In this document: positions 18,084 to 25,225 of the stretch, piece by piece
Layout: each line of letters begins with the position of its first letter
How positions within the stretch are numbered: position 1 is the first letter of the stretch
Source of the DNA: Variovorax sp. J2L1-78
GTDB taxonomy: Bacteria > Pseudomonadota > Gammaproteobacteria > Burkholderiales > Burkholderiaceae_C
Reading direction: 5' to 3'
Assembly: GCF_030317205.1 (NCBI RefSeq)
Contig: NZ_JASZYB010000004.1
Location: 434,001-498,000 of the forward strand
DNA length: 64,000 bases
Notes under the pieces: generated by a model
What the model saw: the letters and a program-made list of their open reading frames with translations, nothing else
Databases searched by the model: none
What the model was told of the DNA's origin: nothing
Program-made: the position numbers and the translations under genes

Positions 18084-19046
18084 ATGAATTCCCGATCTGC
18101 AGTCGTCGTCGGCAGCGGCATCATGGGTCGCGACATCGCCGCGATCTTCTTGAACGCCGGCTGGCCCACCCAGGTCGTCGCGCAGACACGTGCCGAATGG
18201 CCGAACGCAGCGGCGCACGTCGCGCAGTCGGTCGCACAACTCGGTGGCAGCCTGCAGGAGGGCCTGCTGCAATGGCGCGCGTCCCTGCCGTCGGTCGACT
18301 GGGACGGCGTCGGCATCGTCGTCGAGTCGGTCACCGAAAACCTGGCGATCAAGCAGCAGGTCTTCCAGCAGCTCGACGCGTTGGTGCCTCCGCATGTGCC
18401 GATCGGCTCGAACAGCAGCGGCATGCGGATCACCGACATCGCCTCCGACTGCACGACCCGTCACCGGATGGCCAACGCGCACTTCTTTCTCCCTGCCCAC
18501 CTCGTGCCGCTGGTCGAGGTGGCCAAAGGCGAGTACACGAGCGACGAGGCGGTCAGCCAGCTGATGCGCATCTTCGCCGCGGTCAATCGGGTCCCCGTCC
18601 GCGTCCATCGCGACGTCCCCGGCTTCCTGGCCAACCGCATCCAGCATGCCCTGATGCGCGAAGCGTTCTCGGTCATCGACGAAGGCCTCGCATCGCCCGA
18701 GGACGTGGATGCCGCGGTGCGTTTCGGATTCGGCTTCCGCTATGTCGCAGCCGGTCCCATCCTGCAGAAGGAATTCGCCGGCCTGGACACGCAGTTCGCC
18801 GCAGCCTCGTCCATCTATCCCAGCCTGTGCAACGCCAGCGCGCCCAGCCGCATTCTTGGCGACAAGGTCGCGGCCGGCCGCTTCGGCACGAAAAGCGGCC
18901 ACGGCTTCTGGGACTGGACCGATGCGCAGATCGCGGCGGAGCGCGCCCGGTACGAGCACGCGCTGCTGCAGGCCGCCCGATTGCTGACCCCCGCGCTCGT
19001 CCCGGCGAATGCCGCCGTCGCGGCCGCTCACGAGGGCGCCGAATGA
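18084..19046 (+). CDS. 3-hydroxyacyl-CoA dehydrogenase family NAD-dependent dehydrogenase
   Basis: A 320-residue protein with an N-terminal Rossmann fold (VVVGSGIMGRDIAAIFLNAG, dinucleotide glycines at residues 10, 12 and 15) and the C-terminal helical 3HCDH domain (VPGFLANRIQHALMREAFSVIDEG). The active-site histidine region is ANAHFFLPAHLVPLVEV. The single-domain size fits the group that includes L-carnitine and L-gulonate 3-dehydrogenases as well as hydroxybutyryl-CoA dehydrogenase, so the substrate may be a free hydroxy acid rather than a CoA ester. It is the first gene of the catabolic operon; its stop overlaps the next start by 4 bp. Confidence 0.85.
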   Translation: MNSRSAVVVGSGIMGRDIAAIFLNAGWPTQVVAQTRAEWPNAAAHVAQSVAQLGGSLQEGLLQWRASLPSVDWDGVGIVVESVTENLAIKQQVFQQLDALVPPHVPIGSNSSGMRITDIASDCTTRHRMANAHFFLPAHLVPLVEVAKGEYTSDEAVSQLMRIFAAVNRVPVRVHRDVPGFLANRIQHALMREAFSVIDEGLASPEDVDAAVRFGFGFRYVAAGPILQKEFAGLDTQFAAASSIYPSLCNASAPSRILGDKVAAGRFGTKSGHGFWDWTDAQIAAERARYEHALLQAARLLTPALVPANAAVAAAHEGAE

Positions 19047-20035
19047 GCGCCCAGCAGTTGCCCGACGCCGACACGGTGCTGAACGCCGCACTGCGGATCC
19101 GCGAGCAGGTCGTGAGGACGCCGCTGCTGCGCTCGAACGCCCTGGACGCGCACGTGGGCGGGCAGGTGTTCCTCAAGGCCGAGAACCTCCAGCGCAGCGG
19201 CTCGTTCAAGTTCCGCGGCGCGTGCAGCCGTCTCCTGACCCTCTCGCCGGCCCAGCGTGCCCGGGGCGTGGTGGCCTATTCGTCCGGCAACCATGCCTTG
19301 GCCATCGCCGAGGCGGCGCGCGCCATCGGCATCCGCGCGACGGTCGTCATGCCCCAGGATGCCCCGGCGATCAAGGTCGAGGGTTGTCGGCAGCGCGGTG
19401 CCGAGGTGGCGCTCTACGACCGCGAACACGACGACCGGGAGGCCATCGGCGCCCGTCTCGTCGCGGACCAGGGCATGACCCTGGTCCCACCTTACGACGA
19501 TGTGCTCGTGATGGCGGGCGCGGGCACCGGTGCGCTGGAGGCAATGGAGCAGATGAACGGCGTGCCGGTCGACACGATCGTGGTCTGCTGCAGCGGCGGC
19601 GGCCTGGCGGCCGGATGGACAGTGGCCGTGCATGCGGCCTACCCGCAGGCCCGGGTCGTCGTGGTCGAGCCGCAGCACTTCGACGACACCGGACGCTCCC
19701 TGCGCGCCGGCCATCCGCTCGCCAATTCGCGCAAGTCCGGCTCCATCAGTGATGCCCTGCTCGCCAACACGCCCGGTGCGCTCACCTTTCCCATCCTGCG
19801 GGCCCATGCGGCGACGGGCGTGACGGTGTCGGACGACGAGACATTGGCGGCCATGTATTTCGCCTTCCATGCGCTCAAGCTGGTGCTCGAGCCCGGCGGG
19901 GCCGCGGCCCTGGCGGCGGTGCTGGCGCAGAAGCTTCCGCTCGAGGGCCGCAACACGCTGCTGATCTGCTCGGGAGGCAATGTCGACGCGGACCTGTTCA
20001 CGCAATGCCTGCGCCTCGGCGCCGCAACGCGCTAA
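19043..20035 (+). CDS. PLP-dependent serine/threonine dehydratase family protein
   Basis: A 330-residue fold-type II PLP enzyme. The cofactor lysine is Lys56 in QRSGSFKFRGA, the substrate-carboxylate loop is AYSSGNHALAIAEAA, and the phosphate-binding glycine loop is CCSGGGLAAGW. There is no C-terminal ACT regulatory domain, so it resembles catabolic threonine dehydratases, 3-hydroxyaspartate dehydratase and serine racemase. These beta-eliminate a hydroxyl from a 3-hydroxy amino acid, giving an enamine that hydrolyses to a keto acid. The rida-type gene immediately downstream fits that chemistry. ATG 19043 overlaps the stop of the upstream gene. Confidence 0.88.
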   Translation: MSAQQLPDADTVLNAALRIREQVVRTPLLRSNALDAHVGGQVFLKAENLQRSGSFKFRGACSRLLTLSPAQRARGVVAYSSGNHALAIAEAARAIGIRATVVMPQDAPAIKVEGCRQRGAEVALYDREHDDREAIGARLVADQGMTLVPPYDDVLVMAGAGTGALEAMEQMNGVPVDTIVVCCSGGGLAAGWTVAVHAAYPQARVVVVEPQHFDDTGRSLRAGHPLANSRKSGSISDALLANTPGALTFPILRAHAATGVTVSDDETLAAMYFAFHALKLVLEPGGAAALAAVLAQKLPLEGRNTLLICSGGNVDADLFTQCLRLGAATR

Positions 20036-20047
20036 GGAGGAACGACG

Positions 20048-20554
20048 ATGGATTCCCGAACGGCAGAACAGCGCGCCCGGCACCTCGACATCCCTGCGAT
20101 GCTCGCGCCCGCGGCCAACTACGAGCTCTCGGTCGAGCACGACGGACTGGTGCACCTCAGCGGGCAGCTGCCGCGCTTGGGCCACGCGGTCGTGGTCACG
20201 GGCCGCGTGGGGCTCGACACGACGCTGGCGCAGGCCCGGGACGCCGCGGGCCTGTGCACCCTGCGCGCCCTGGCCGTGCTGCGGCAGGCGCTCGGCTCGC
20301 TGGACCGCGTGGCACGTGTCATCAAGCTCAACGTCTTCGTGCAGTGCGGCCCGGACTTCACCCAGCACAGCGAGGTCGCGGATGCGGCCTCCGACTTGCT
20401 GATCGAGGTGTTCGGCCGCGATGCACGCCCTGCCAGGACGGCGGTCGGCGTGTACCAGCTCCCCAAGAATGCCGTCGTCGAACTGGACCTGATCGTGGCG
20501 GTCCACGCCGCCGCCCACCCCCTGGAGAACCCGAAACATGACGCTGTCGATTGA
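20048..20554 (+). CDS. RidA/YjgF-YER057c-UK114 family protein
   Basis: A 168-residue protein of the larger RidA subgroup (about 150 residues rather than 128), with GLVHLSGQLPRLG near the N-terminus and the conserved tail ARTAVGVYQLPKNAVVELDLIVAV. The family arginine that contacts the substrate carboxylate is the Arg in PARTAVGV. RidA proteins hydrolyse reactive enamine and imine intermediates released by PLP enzymes; some subgroups have other deaminase roles. A strong AAGGAGG site precedes the ATG. It overlaps the aminotransferase gene by 17 bp, placing it between two PLP enzymes. Confidence 0.88.
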   Translation: MDSRTAEQRARHLDIPAMLAPAANYELSVEHDGLVHLSGQLPRLGHAVVVTGRVGLDTTLAQARDAAGLCTLRALAVLRQALGSLDRVARVIKLNVFVQCGPDFTQHSEVADAASDLLIEVFGRDARPARTAVGVYQLPKNAVVELDLIVAVHAAAHPLENPKHDAVD

Positions 20555-21812
20555 AGACCCCCACATGGCGCACACCCCTGGTCGCGCCGAACTGCAGACC
20601 CGCTTCTCCGCGTTCAAGGCACGCGGCCTGGCCATCGACATGACGCGCGGCAAGCCCTGCGCCGCCCAGGTCGCGCTTTCCGACCCGATGCTCGACATGC
20701 CGGGCGTCGGAGGCCACACGACCGCGGAAGGCTTCGATGCACGGAACTACTACGGCAGTGCGCTGGGACTGCTCGAGGCGCGCACCCTCTTCGCCACGAT
20801 GCTGGGTGCACCGCCGGAGCAGGTCGCGATCGCCAACAATTCGAGCCTGGCCCTCATGCACGACATGGTCGTCTACGCCCTGCTCCACGGGGTGCTCGAC
20901 GGATCGCAACCCTGGCGAGCAGGCCCCGTCAAGTTCCTCTGCCCCGTGCCGGGGTACGACCGGCACTTCGCCATCTGCGAAGCCTACGGCATCGAGATGG
21001 TGCCCGTCCCGATGACGGGCAGCGGGCCGGACATGGCGGTCGTGGAGGCCCTGGTGCGGGATCCACAGGTGAGGGGCATGTGGTGTGTCCCGATGTACAG
21101 CAATCCCACCGGCGAAACCTATTCGCCGGACGTGGTCGAACGGCTGGCGCGCATGAAGACCGGCGCACCCGACTTCCGGCTGTTCTGGGACAACGCCTAC
21201 GCCGTCCACCACCTGACCGACACCGAACACACGCTGCCGAACATTCTGGAGCGCTGCAGCCTGGCAGGCCACGCGAACCGCCCCCTGGTCTTCGGCTCCA
21301 TGTCCAAGATCACCTTCGCCGGGGGCGGGCTGGGACTCTTCGCGAGCTCGCCGTCCAACATCCGCTGGTATGCACGCCACGCCGGCGTCCGGTCGATCGG
21401 CCCGGACAAGCTCAATCAGCTGCGCCATGTGCGCCTGCTGCGGGACCATGCGGGCCTGCGTGCCCACATGACGAAACACCGGGCCATCATCGCGCCGAAG
21501 TTCGCCCTGGTCGAAGCAAGCCTGCAACGACGGATCGGTGGCCGCGGTGTCGCCACCTGGTCGAGGCCCGACGGCGGCTACTTCGTCAGCCTGCAGGTGC
21601 AGGACGGCTGCGCGGCTCGCGTGGTGGCGCTCGCGCGCGAGTTGGGCATTGCGCTGGTGCCTGCCGGACGAACTTACCCCCTGGGGCTGGATCCGCGCGA
21701 CAGCAACCTGCGGCTTGCGCCCACCTTCCCCGAGCTCGCCGACATCGAGGCGGCGATGGAAGGCATCTGCCTGAGCATTCTGCTGGCAAGCACGGAAGGA
21801 CGTGGCGCATGA
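20538..21812 (+). CDS. Class Ic aminotransferase (Rv3722c-type aspartate aminotransferase family)
   Basis: The 424-residue protein carries the hallmark DMTRGKPCAAQVALSDPML near the N-terminus, seen in class Ic aspartate aminotransferases such as mycobacterial Rv3722c. It also shows YYGSALGLLEARTLFA, the MYSNPTGETYS cofactor-site motif, DNAYAVHHL, and the PLP lysine Lys257 in GSMSKITFAGGGLG. Members transfer amino groups from aspartate or related acidic amino acids to 2-oxoglutarate; the substrate here may differ because the gene belongs to a catabolic operon. It overlaps both neighbours (17 bp with the RidA gene, 4 bp with the cupin gene). Confidence 0.88.
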   Translation: MTLSIEDPHMAHTPGRAELQTRFSAFKARGLAIDMTRGKPCAAQVALSDPMLDMPGVGGHTTAEGFDARNYYGSALGLLEARTLFATMLGAPPEQVAIANNSSLALMHDMVVYALLHGVLDGSQPWRAGPVKFLCPVPGYDRHFAICEAYGIEMVPVPMTGSGPDMAVVEALVRDPQVRGMWCVPMYSNPTGETYSPDVVERLARMKTGAPDFRLFWDNAYAVHHLTDTEHTLPNILERCSLAGHANRPLVFGSMSKITFAGGGLGLFASSPSNIRWYARHAGVRSIGPDKLNQLRHVRLLRDHAGLRAHMTKHRAIIAPKFALVEASLQRRIGGRGVATWSRPDGGYFVSLQVQDGCAARVVALARELGIALVPAGRTYPLGLDPRDSNLRLAPTFPELADIEAAMEGICLSILLASTEGRGA

Positions 21813-22315
21813 ACGGACACCTCAAACCCTTCGCGGAGTACCTGGCGCTCAGCGCGCAGCCCGTCGGCAAGCCCGCCATCTGGCGAAAGCCGGACGTGGA
21901 GGCGGCACTGGCGGCACAGCCGCACAGCCAGGAACGGCTCACGCGCGCCATGGCGCTGACCAGGACGGATGCGCCCGACGCGTTCTCGCTCAACGAGAGC
22001 ATCTCGCTGATGGTCCAGGCGCTCGGGCCCGGTGAACGCGGCCGTTCGCACAGCCATTCGTTCTGGCACCTCTATTTCGTCCTCAAGGGCCAGGGCGTCT
22101 CCGTCATCGGGGACGAGCGCATCACCTGGTCGGCTGGCGACAGTTTCTATGTCCCTGCCTGGACGGAGCACGACCTGCAGAACCTCAGCCAGGACGAAGA
22201 CGCGATCGTCTACTCCGCCCAGAACCTGCCGCAGCACGCCTTCGGTGGCACCTTGATGCGCAAGGAAGCGGACGGAGGCTTCACCCACGTTACCTCGGAC
22301 GGCGACGGCCGCTGA
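21809..22315 (+). CDS. Cupin domain protein
   Basis: A 168-residue single-cupin protein. Cupin motif 1 is HSHSFWHLYFVLKGQGVSVIGDE (metal-ligand histidines at the start) and motif 2 is WSAGDSFYVPAWTEHDLQN. The layout resembles one cupin half of gentisate 1,2-dioxygenase-type proteins, but the protein is too short to be a bicupin dioxygenase. It could be a small metal-dependent isomerase, lyase or dioxygenase acting on an intermediate of the operon. The start overlaps the aminotransferase stop (ATGA). No specific function is recognised. Confidence 0.8.
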   Translation: MNGHLKPFAEYLALSAQPVGKPAIWRKPDVEAALAAQPHSQERLTRAMALTRTDAPDAFSLNESISLMVQALGPGERGRSHSHSFWHLYFVLKGQGVSVIGDERITWSAGDSFYVPAWTEHDLQNLSQDEDAIVYSAQNLPQHAFGGTLMRKEADGGFTHVTSDGDGR

Positions 22316-22362
22316 GAACCCTCTCTGACCTTCCCACCGACCTCCCTTCAGGAGCATTCCCC

Positions 22363-23340
22363 ATGTCTCTCGTCGCAGTTCTACGCACGGCCACCCTGGC
22401 CTGTACCTTGTTGGCCTCGCTTGGCACGGCGGCCCAGACGCTCGGCAGCAAGCCGGTTCGACTGGTGGTGCCCTTCGCGCCCGGCGGTGCCACCGACATC
22501 GTCGCCCGCGCTGTCGCGGATTCCCTCGCCAGGGAACTGGGGCGAACGGTCATCGTCGAGAACCGGGCCGGCGCGGGCGGGTCGGTCGGCGCCAACTTCG
22601 TGTCCAAGGCGGCTCCCGACGGTGACACGCTCGGCGTGGCCACTGTCTCCACGATGGCCGCGAACCCGGCCATCAACCCGAAGAACCCCTACCACCCCGT
22701 CAGCGGCTTCACGCCGGTCATCACGCTCGCCACCGTGCCGGTCGTGCTCGCGGTCAATCGTTCCCGATTGCCGGTCGGCAACCTGAAGGAACTGATTGCC
22801 CTGCTGCTGCAGCAGCCCGGCAAGCACGCGTTCGCATCGGCCGGCACCGGTGGCGTGGGTCACCTCGACGGAGAGTTGTTCAAGGCGCTGACCCACACCG
22901 ACCTCACGCATGTCCCCTACAAGGGTGCAGGGCCGGCGATCACGGACCTGCTGGCCGGGCAGGTCGACATGATGTTCGACAACCTGCCGTCGATGCTTCC
23001 CCACTTCCAATCCGGCGCACTGCAGGCCATCGCCGTGATGAGTCCGCAGCGAAGCCCCAGCCTGCCCGACGTGCCGACGTTCACCGAAGGCGGCCTGAGG
23101 ACGCTCGACAACACGGCATGGATGGGCCTCGTCGCGCCGCCGGACATGCCGTCGGCGGTCCGCGACGGCCTGCAGGCCGCCGCTGCGCGCTCGCTGAACG
23201 ACCCAGCGGTCCGCAAGCGCTTCGCGGACGCGGGCATCCAGCCCGCCGGTGGCAGCGCCGCCGACTTCGCGGCGCTGATCGAGAAAGAGCTGAAGCTGCG
23301 GCAACGGATCGTGGCCGAGCAGAAGCTCAAGCTTGATTGA
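22363..23340 (+). CDS. Bug-family tripartite tricarboxylate transporter substrate-binding protein
   Basis: A 325-residue periplasmic receptor with an N-terminal signal peptide (hydrophobic core TLACTLLASLGTAAQ). The family signatures are VRLVVPFAPGGATDIVARAV and VENRAGAGGSVGANF, with VPYKGAGPAITDLLAGQVDMMF in the middle. Bug proteins bind carboxylated small molecules and deliver them to TctAB-type permeases; betaproteobacteria carry many orphan copies, and no permease gene lies nearby. Its presence in the operon suggests that the substrate is an exogenous carboxylate. An AGGAG ribosome site precedes the ATG. Confidence 0.93.
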   Translation: MSLVAVLRTATLACTLLASLGTAAQTLGSKPVRLVVPFAPGGATDIVARAVADSLARELGRTVIVENRAGAGGSVGANFVSKAAPDGDTLGVATVSTMAANPAINPKNPYHPVSGFTPVITLATVPVVLAVNRSRLPVGNLKELIALLLQQPGKHAFASAGTGGVGHLDGELFKALTHTDLTHVPYKGAGPAITDLLAGQVDMMFDNLPSMLPHFQSGALQAIAVMSPQRSPSLPDVPTFTEGGLRTLDNTAWMGLVAPPDMPSAVRDGLQAAAARSLNDPAVRKRFADAGIQPAGGSAADFAALIEKELKLRQRIVAEQKLKLD

Positions 23341-23366
23341 CGACCTCAGCCACCTCCGACACGACC

Positions 23367-24383
23367 ATGAAGACGCACTACCCGCTGCCACGGGATTTCC
23401 GCCTCGACTTGCAGGACCTGCGCCCCGCGTTCGCCGGCCTGAAGAGTCCCGAGTGCATCCTCACCAACCAGGACGGCGTCTTCCTGATGTCCGACCGGCG
23501 CGGCGGCGTCACGCACGTCACGCCCGATGGGAACATGCAGCTGGTTCGCGGGACCACGGTCCATGGCGACGCCCTGCACTCCAACGGCATCGCGCTCAGA
23601 GCTAACGGCAAGGTCCTGATCGCCCACCTCGGCGACACCGACGGCGGCGTCTACGAACTGGGCGCGGCGGGGCCGGCCGAGCCGATCGTCACGTCGCTCG
23701 AGGGCAGGCCGCTTCCGCCCACCAACTTCGTCCTGGAGGACCATGCGGGCAACGTGTGGTTCACGGTCAGTACGCGGCAGATCCCCAGGTCCATGGCCTG
23801 GTACCCCGAAGAGACCGATGGATATATCGCTGTTCACAACGCGCAAGGCACGCGGATCGTGGCCGACGGGCTGGGATACACCAACGAATTCGCCTTCTCG
23901 CCGGATGGCGCGTTCGTCTACGTCAACGAGACCCATGCGCGCCGGCTGACGCGCTTTCGCGTGGCGCCCGGGCCGGCGCTGGTCGATCGCGAGACCGTCT
24001 GCAGCTTCGACCCCGGCGATCAGCCCGACGGCATCTGCTTCGATGCTTTCGGGGGCGCATGGGTGACCTGCCTTGTGAGCAACAAGGTCTACGTGCTCCG
24101 ACCCGACGGTGAGCGTCAACTCGTGCTGGCCGACACCGACCCCGACCATGTCGCGCGCTACGTGGACGACCTGCGCTCCCGCAGCCTGACACGCAACAGC
24201 ATCTGGACCTGCGGTCGAAGCTCGCTGGGCAACGTCTCGAGCCTTTGCTTCGGCGGTGCCGACCGCAGGACCGTCTTCCTCGGCTCGCTGCTCGGAGAGC
24301 GCGTGCTCGCCTTCGACAGCCCGGTGGCAGGCCTCGAACCGGTGCACTGGCATCGGCGCTTTCGTCCGGCATCGGCCGATTGA
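23367..24383 (+). CDS. SMP-30/gluconolactonase family protein
   Basis: A 338-residue six-bladed beta-propeller of the SMP-30/gluconolactonase/LRE type: GLKSPECILTNQDGVFLMSD carries the first metal-site region, followed by DHAGNVWFTVS, YTNEFAFSPDGAFVYVNE and DGICFDAFGGAWVTCL. Members are calcium- or zinc-dependent lactonases or related hydrolases of sugar-acid lactones. I start it at ATG 23367, 26 bp after the Bug stop; a TTG at 23337 would overlap that gene but adds an unconserved N-terminus. It may open a lactone intermediate in the pathway. Confidence 0.85.
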   Translation: MKTHYPLPRDFRLDLQDLRPAFAGLKSPECILTNQDGVFLMSDRRGGVTHVTPDGNMQLVRGTTVHGDALHSNGIALRANGKVLIAHLGDTDGGVYELGAAGPAEPIVTSLEGRPLPPTNFVLEDHAGNVWFTVSTRQIPRSMAWYPEETDGYIAVHNAQGTRIVADGLGYTNEFAFSPDGAFVYVNETHARRLTRFRVAPGPALVDRETVCSFDPGDQPDGICFDAFGGAWVTCLVSNKVYVLRPDGERQLVLADTDPDHVARYVDDLRSRSLTRNSIWTCGRSSLGNVSSLCFGGADRRTVFLGSLLGERVLAFDSPVAGLEPVHWHRRFRPASAD

Positions 24384-24402
24384 GCCATCATCGCGTCCGT
24401 CA

Positions 24403-25137
24403 ATGACGGTCGCTGTCGCGGAGGGCTGGCCCATGGTCGAGACGGAATTCTCGGTTCCATTTCACGAAGACATCCTGCACGGAACCATCACGGGCCAAAC
24501 CTGGCACACGATTCCACGCGTGCTGTTCCTGCATGGCGGCGGGGCATCGACCTCGTCGCTGGGATCGCGCTACCTGCGTTGCGCCCTGGCAGACCAGGGC
24601 ATCGCGAGCGCCGCGTTCGATTTCTCCGGGCATGGCCGCAGCACCGGTCGCCTGGAGAACGCCAGCCTCCGGCGAAGGACGGACGAGGCGCTGCAGGTGG
24701 CCGCGCACTTGCAGCTGGAGCGGCCTTCGGCGCTGATCGCCACCAGCATGGCCGGGCACATCGCATGTCGCCTCATCGAGCCGCTGCGCCCGAATGCCCT
24801 CGTCTTGTACGCCCCGGCGGCCTACGAAGAACGCGCGGAACCGATCCGCTTCGGCGACGAATTCCGCGCCGTCATTCGCTCGACGCGCGCCTTTGCGTCG
24901 TCGCCCGCCTTCGGGTCCCTCGAAAGATTCGATGGCCGGCTGCTGGTCGTCTATGGCGCGCACGACAGCATCATTCCCGAAGCGGTCCAGGAAGCCTACG
25001 CAAGCCGGGCCGTGAACGCGAGCAGCATCGACCGGGTCTGGCTGCCGGACGCCGGGCACAAGCTGCACGACTGGCTCGCGCACCATCCCCGCGAGCAGGC
25101 CGATATCGCTCGGCGCGTCCTGGCGATGCTCTCGTGA
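24403..25137 (+). CDS. Alpha/beta hydrolase
   Basis: A 244-residue alpha/beta hydrolase: oxyanion-side RVLFLHGGGASTSSLGSRYL, SAAFDFSGHGRSTG, a nucleophile elbow ALIATSMAGHIACRL (Ser in the ATSMAG variant of GxSxG), the acid region LLVVYGAHDSIIP and the catalytic His in LPDAGHKLHDWL. The elbow has Ala at the first glycine position, a tolerated variation. ATG 24433 is an alternative start. It is the last gene of the operon and converges on the acnB terminator. The substrate (ester, lactone or C-C bond) is not identifiable. Confidence 0.83.
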   Translation: MTVAVAEGWPMVETEFSVPFHEDILHGTITGQTWHTIPRVLFLHGGGASTSSLGSRYLRCALADQGIASAAFDFSGHGRSTGRLENASLRRRTDEALQVAAHLQLERPSALIATSMAGHIACRLIEPLRPNALVLYAPAAYEERAEPIRFGDEFRAVIRSTRAFASSPAFGSLERFDGRLLVVYGAHDSIIPEAVQEAYASRAVNASSIDRVWLPDAGHKLHDWLAHHPREQADIARRVLAMLS

Positions 25138-25177
25138 CGCTGACACGGGCGCCGGCAGGACGGGACCGGGCGAAATG

Positions 25178-25200
25178 AAAAAGGCCCGCCGAAGCGGGCC
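25178..25200 (-). terminator. Intrinsic terminator downstream of acnB
   Basis: GGCCCGC (25183-25189) and GCGGGCC (25194-25200) enclose a 4-base loop. Read leftward, the stem is followed by five T residues (AAAAA at 25178-25182 on the plus strand). It lies 26 bp after the acnB stop and also between the convergent catabolic operon and acnB. Confidence 0.85.
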
Positions 25201-25225
25201 CTGGAGATCGCGGCAGCAGCCGGAC

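Noticed and set aside
18084..21812. Beta-hydroxyaspartate cycle operon (bhc)
   Set aside because: A dehydratase and an aminotransferase are shared in type, but the aldolase and the ornithine-cyclodeaminase-type iminosuccinate reductase are missing, and the dehydrogenase is of the 3HCDH family.
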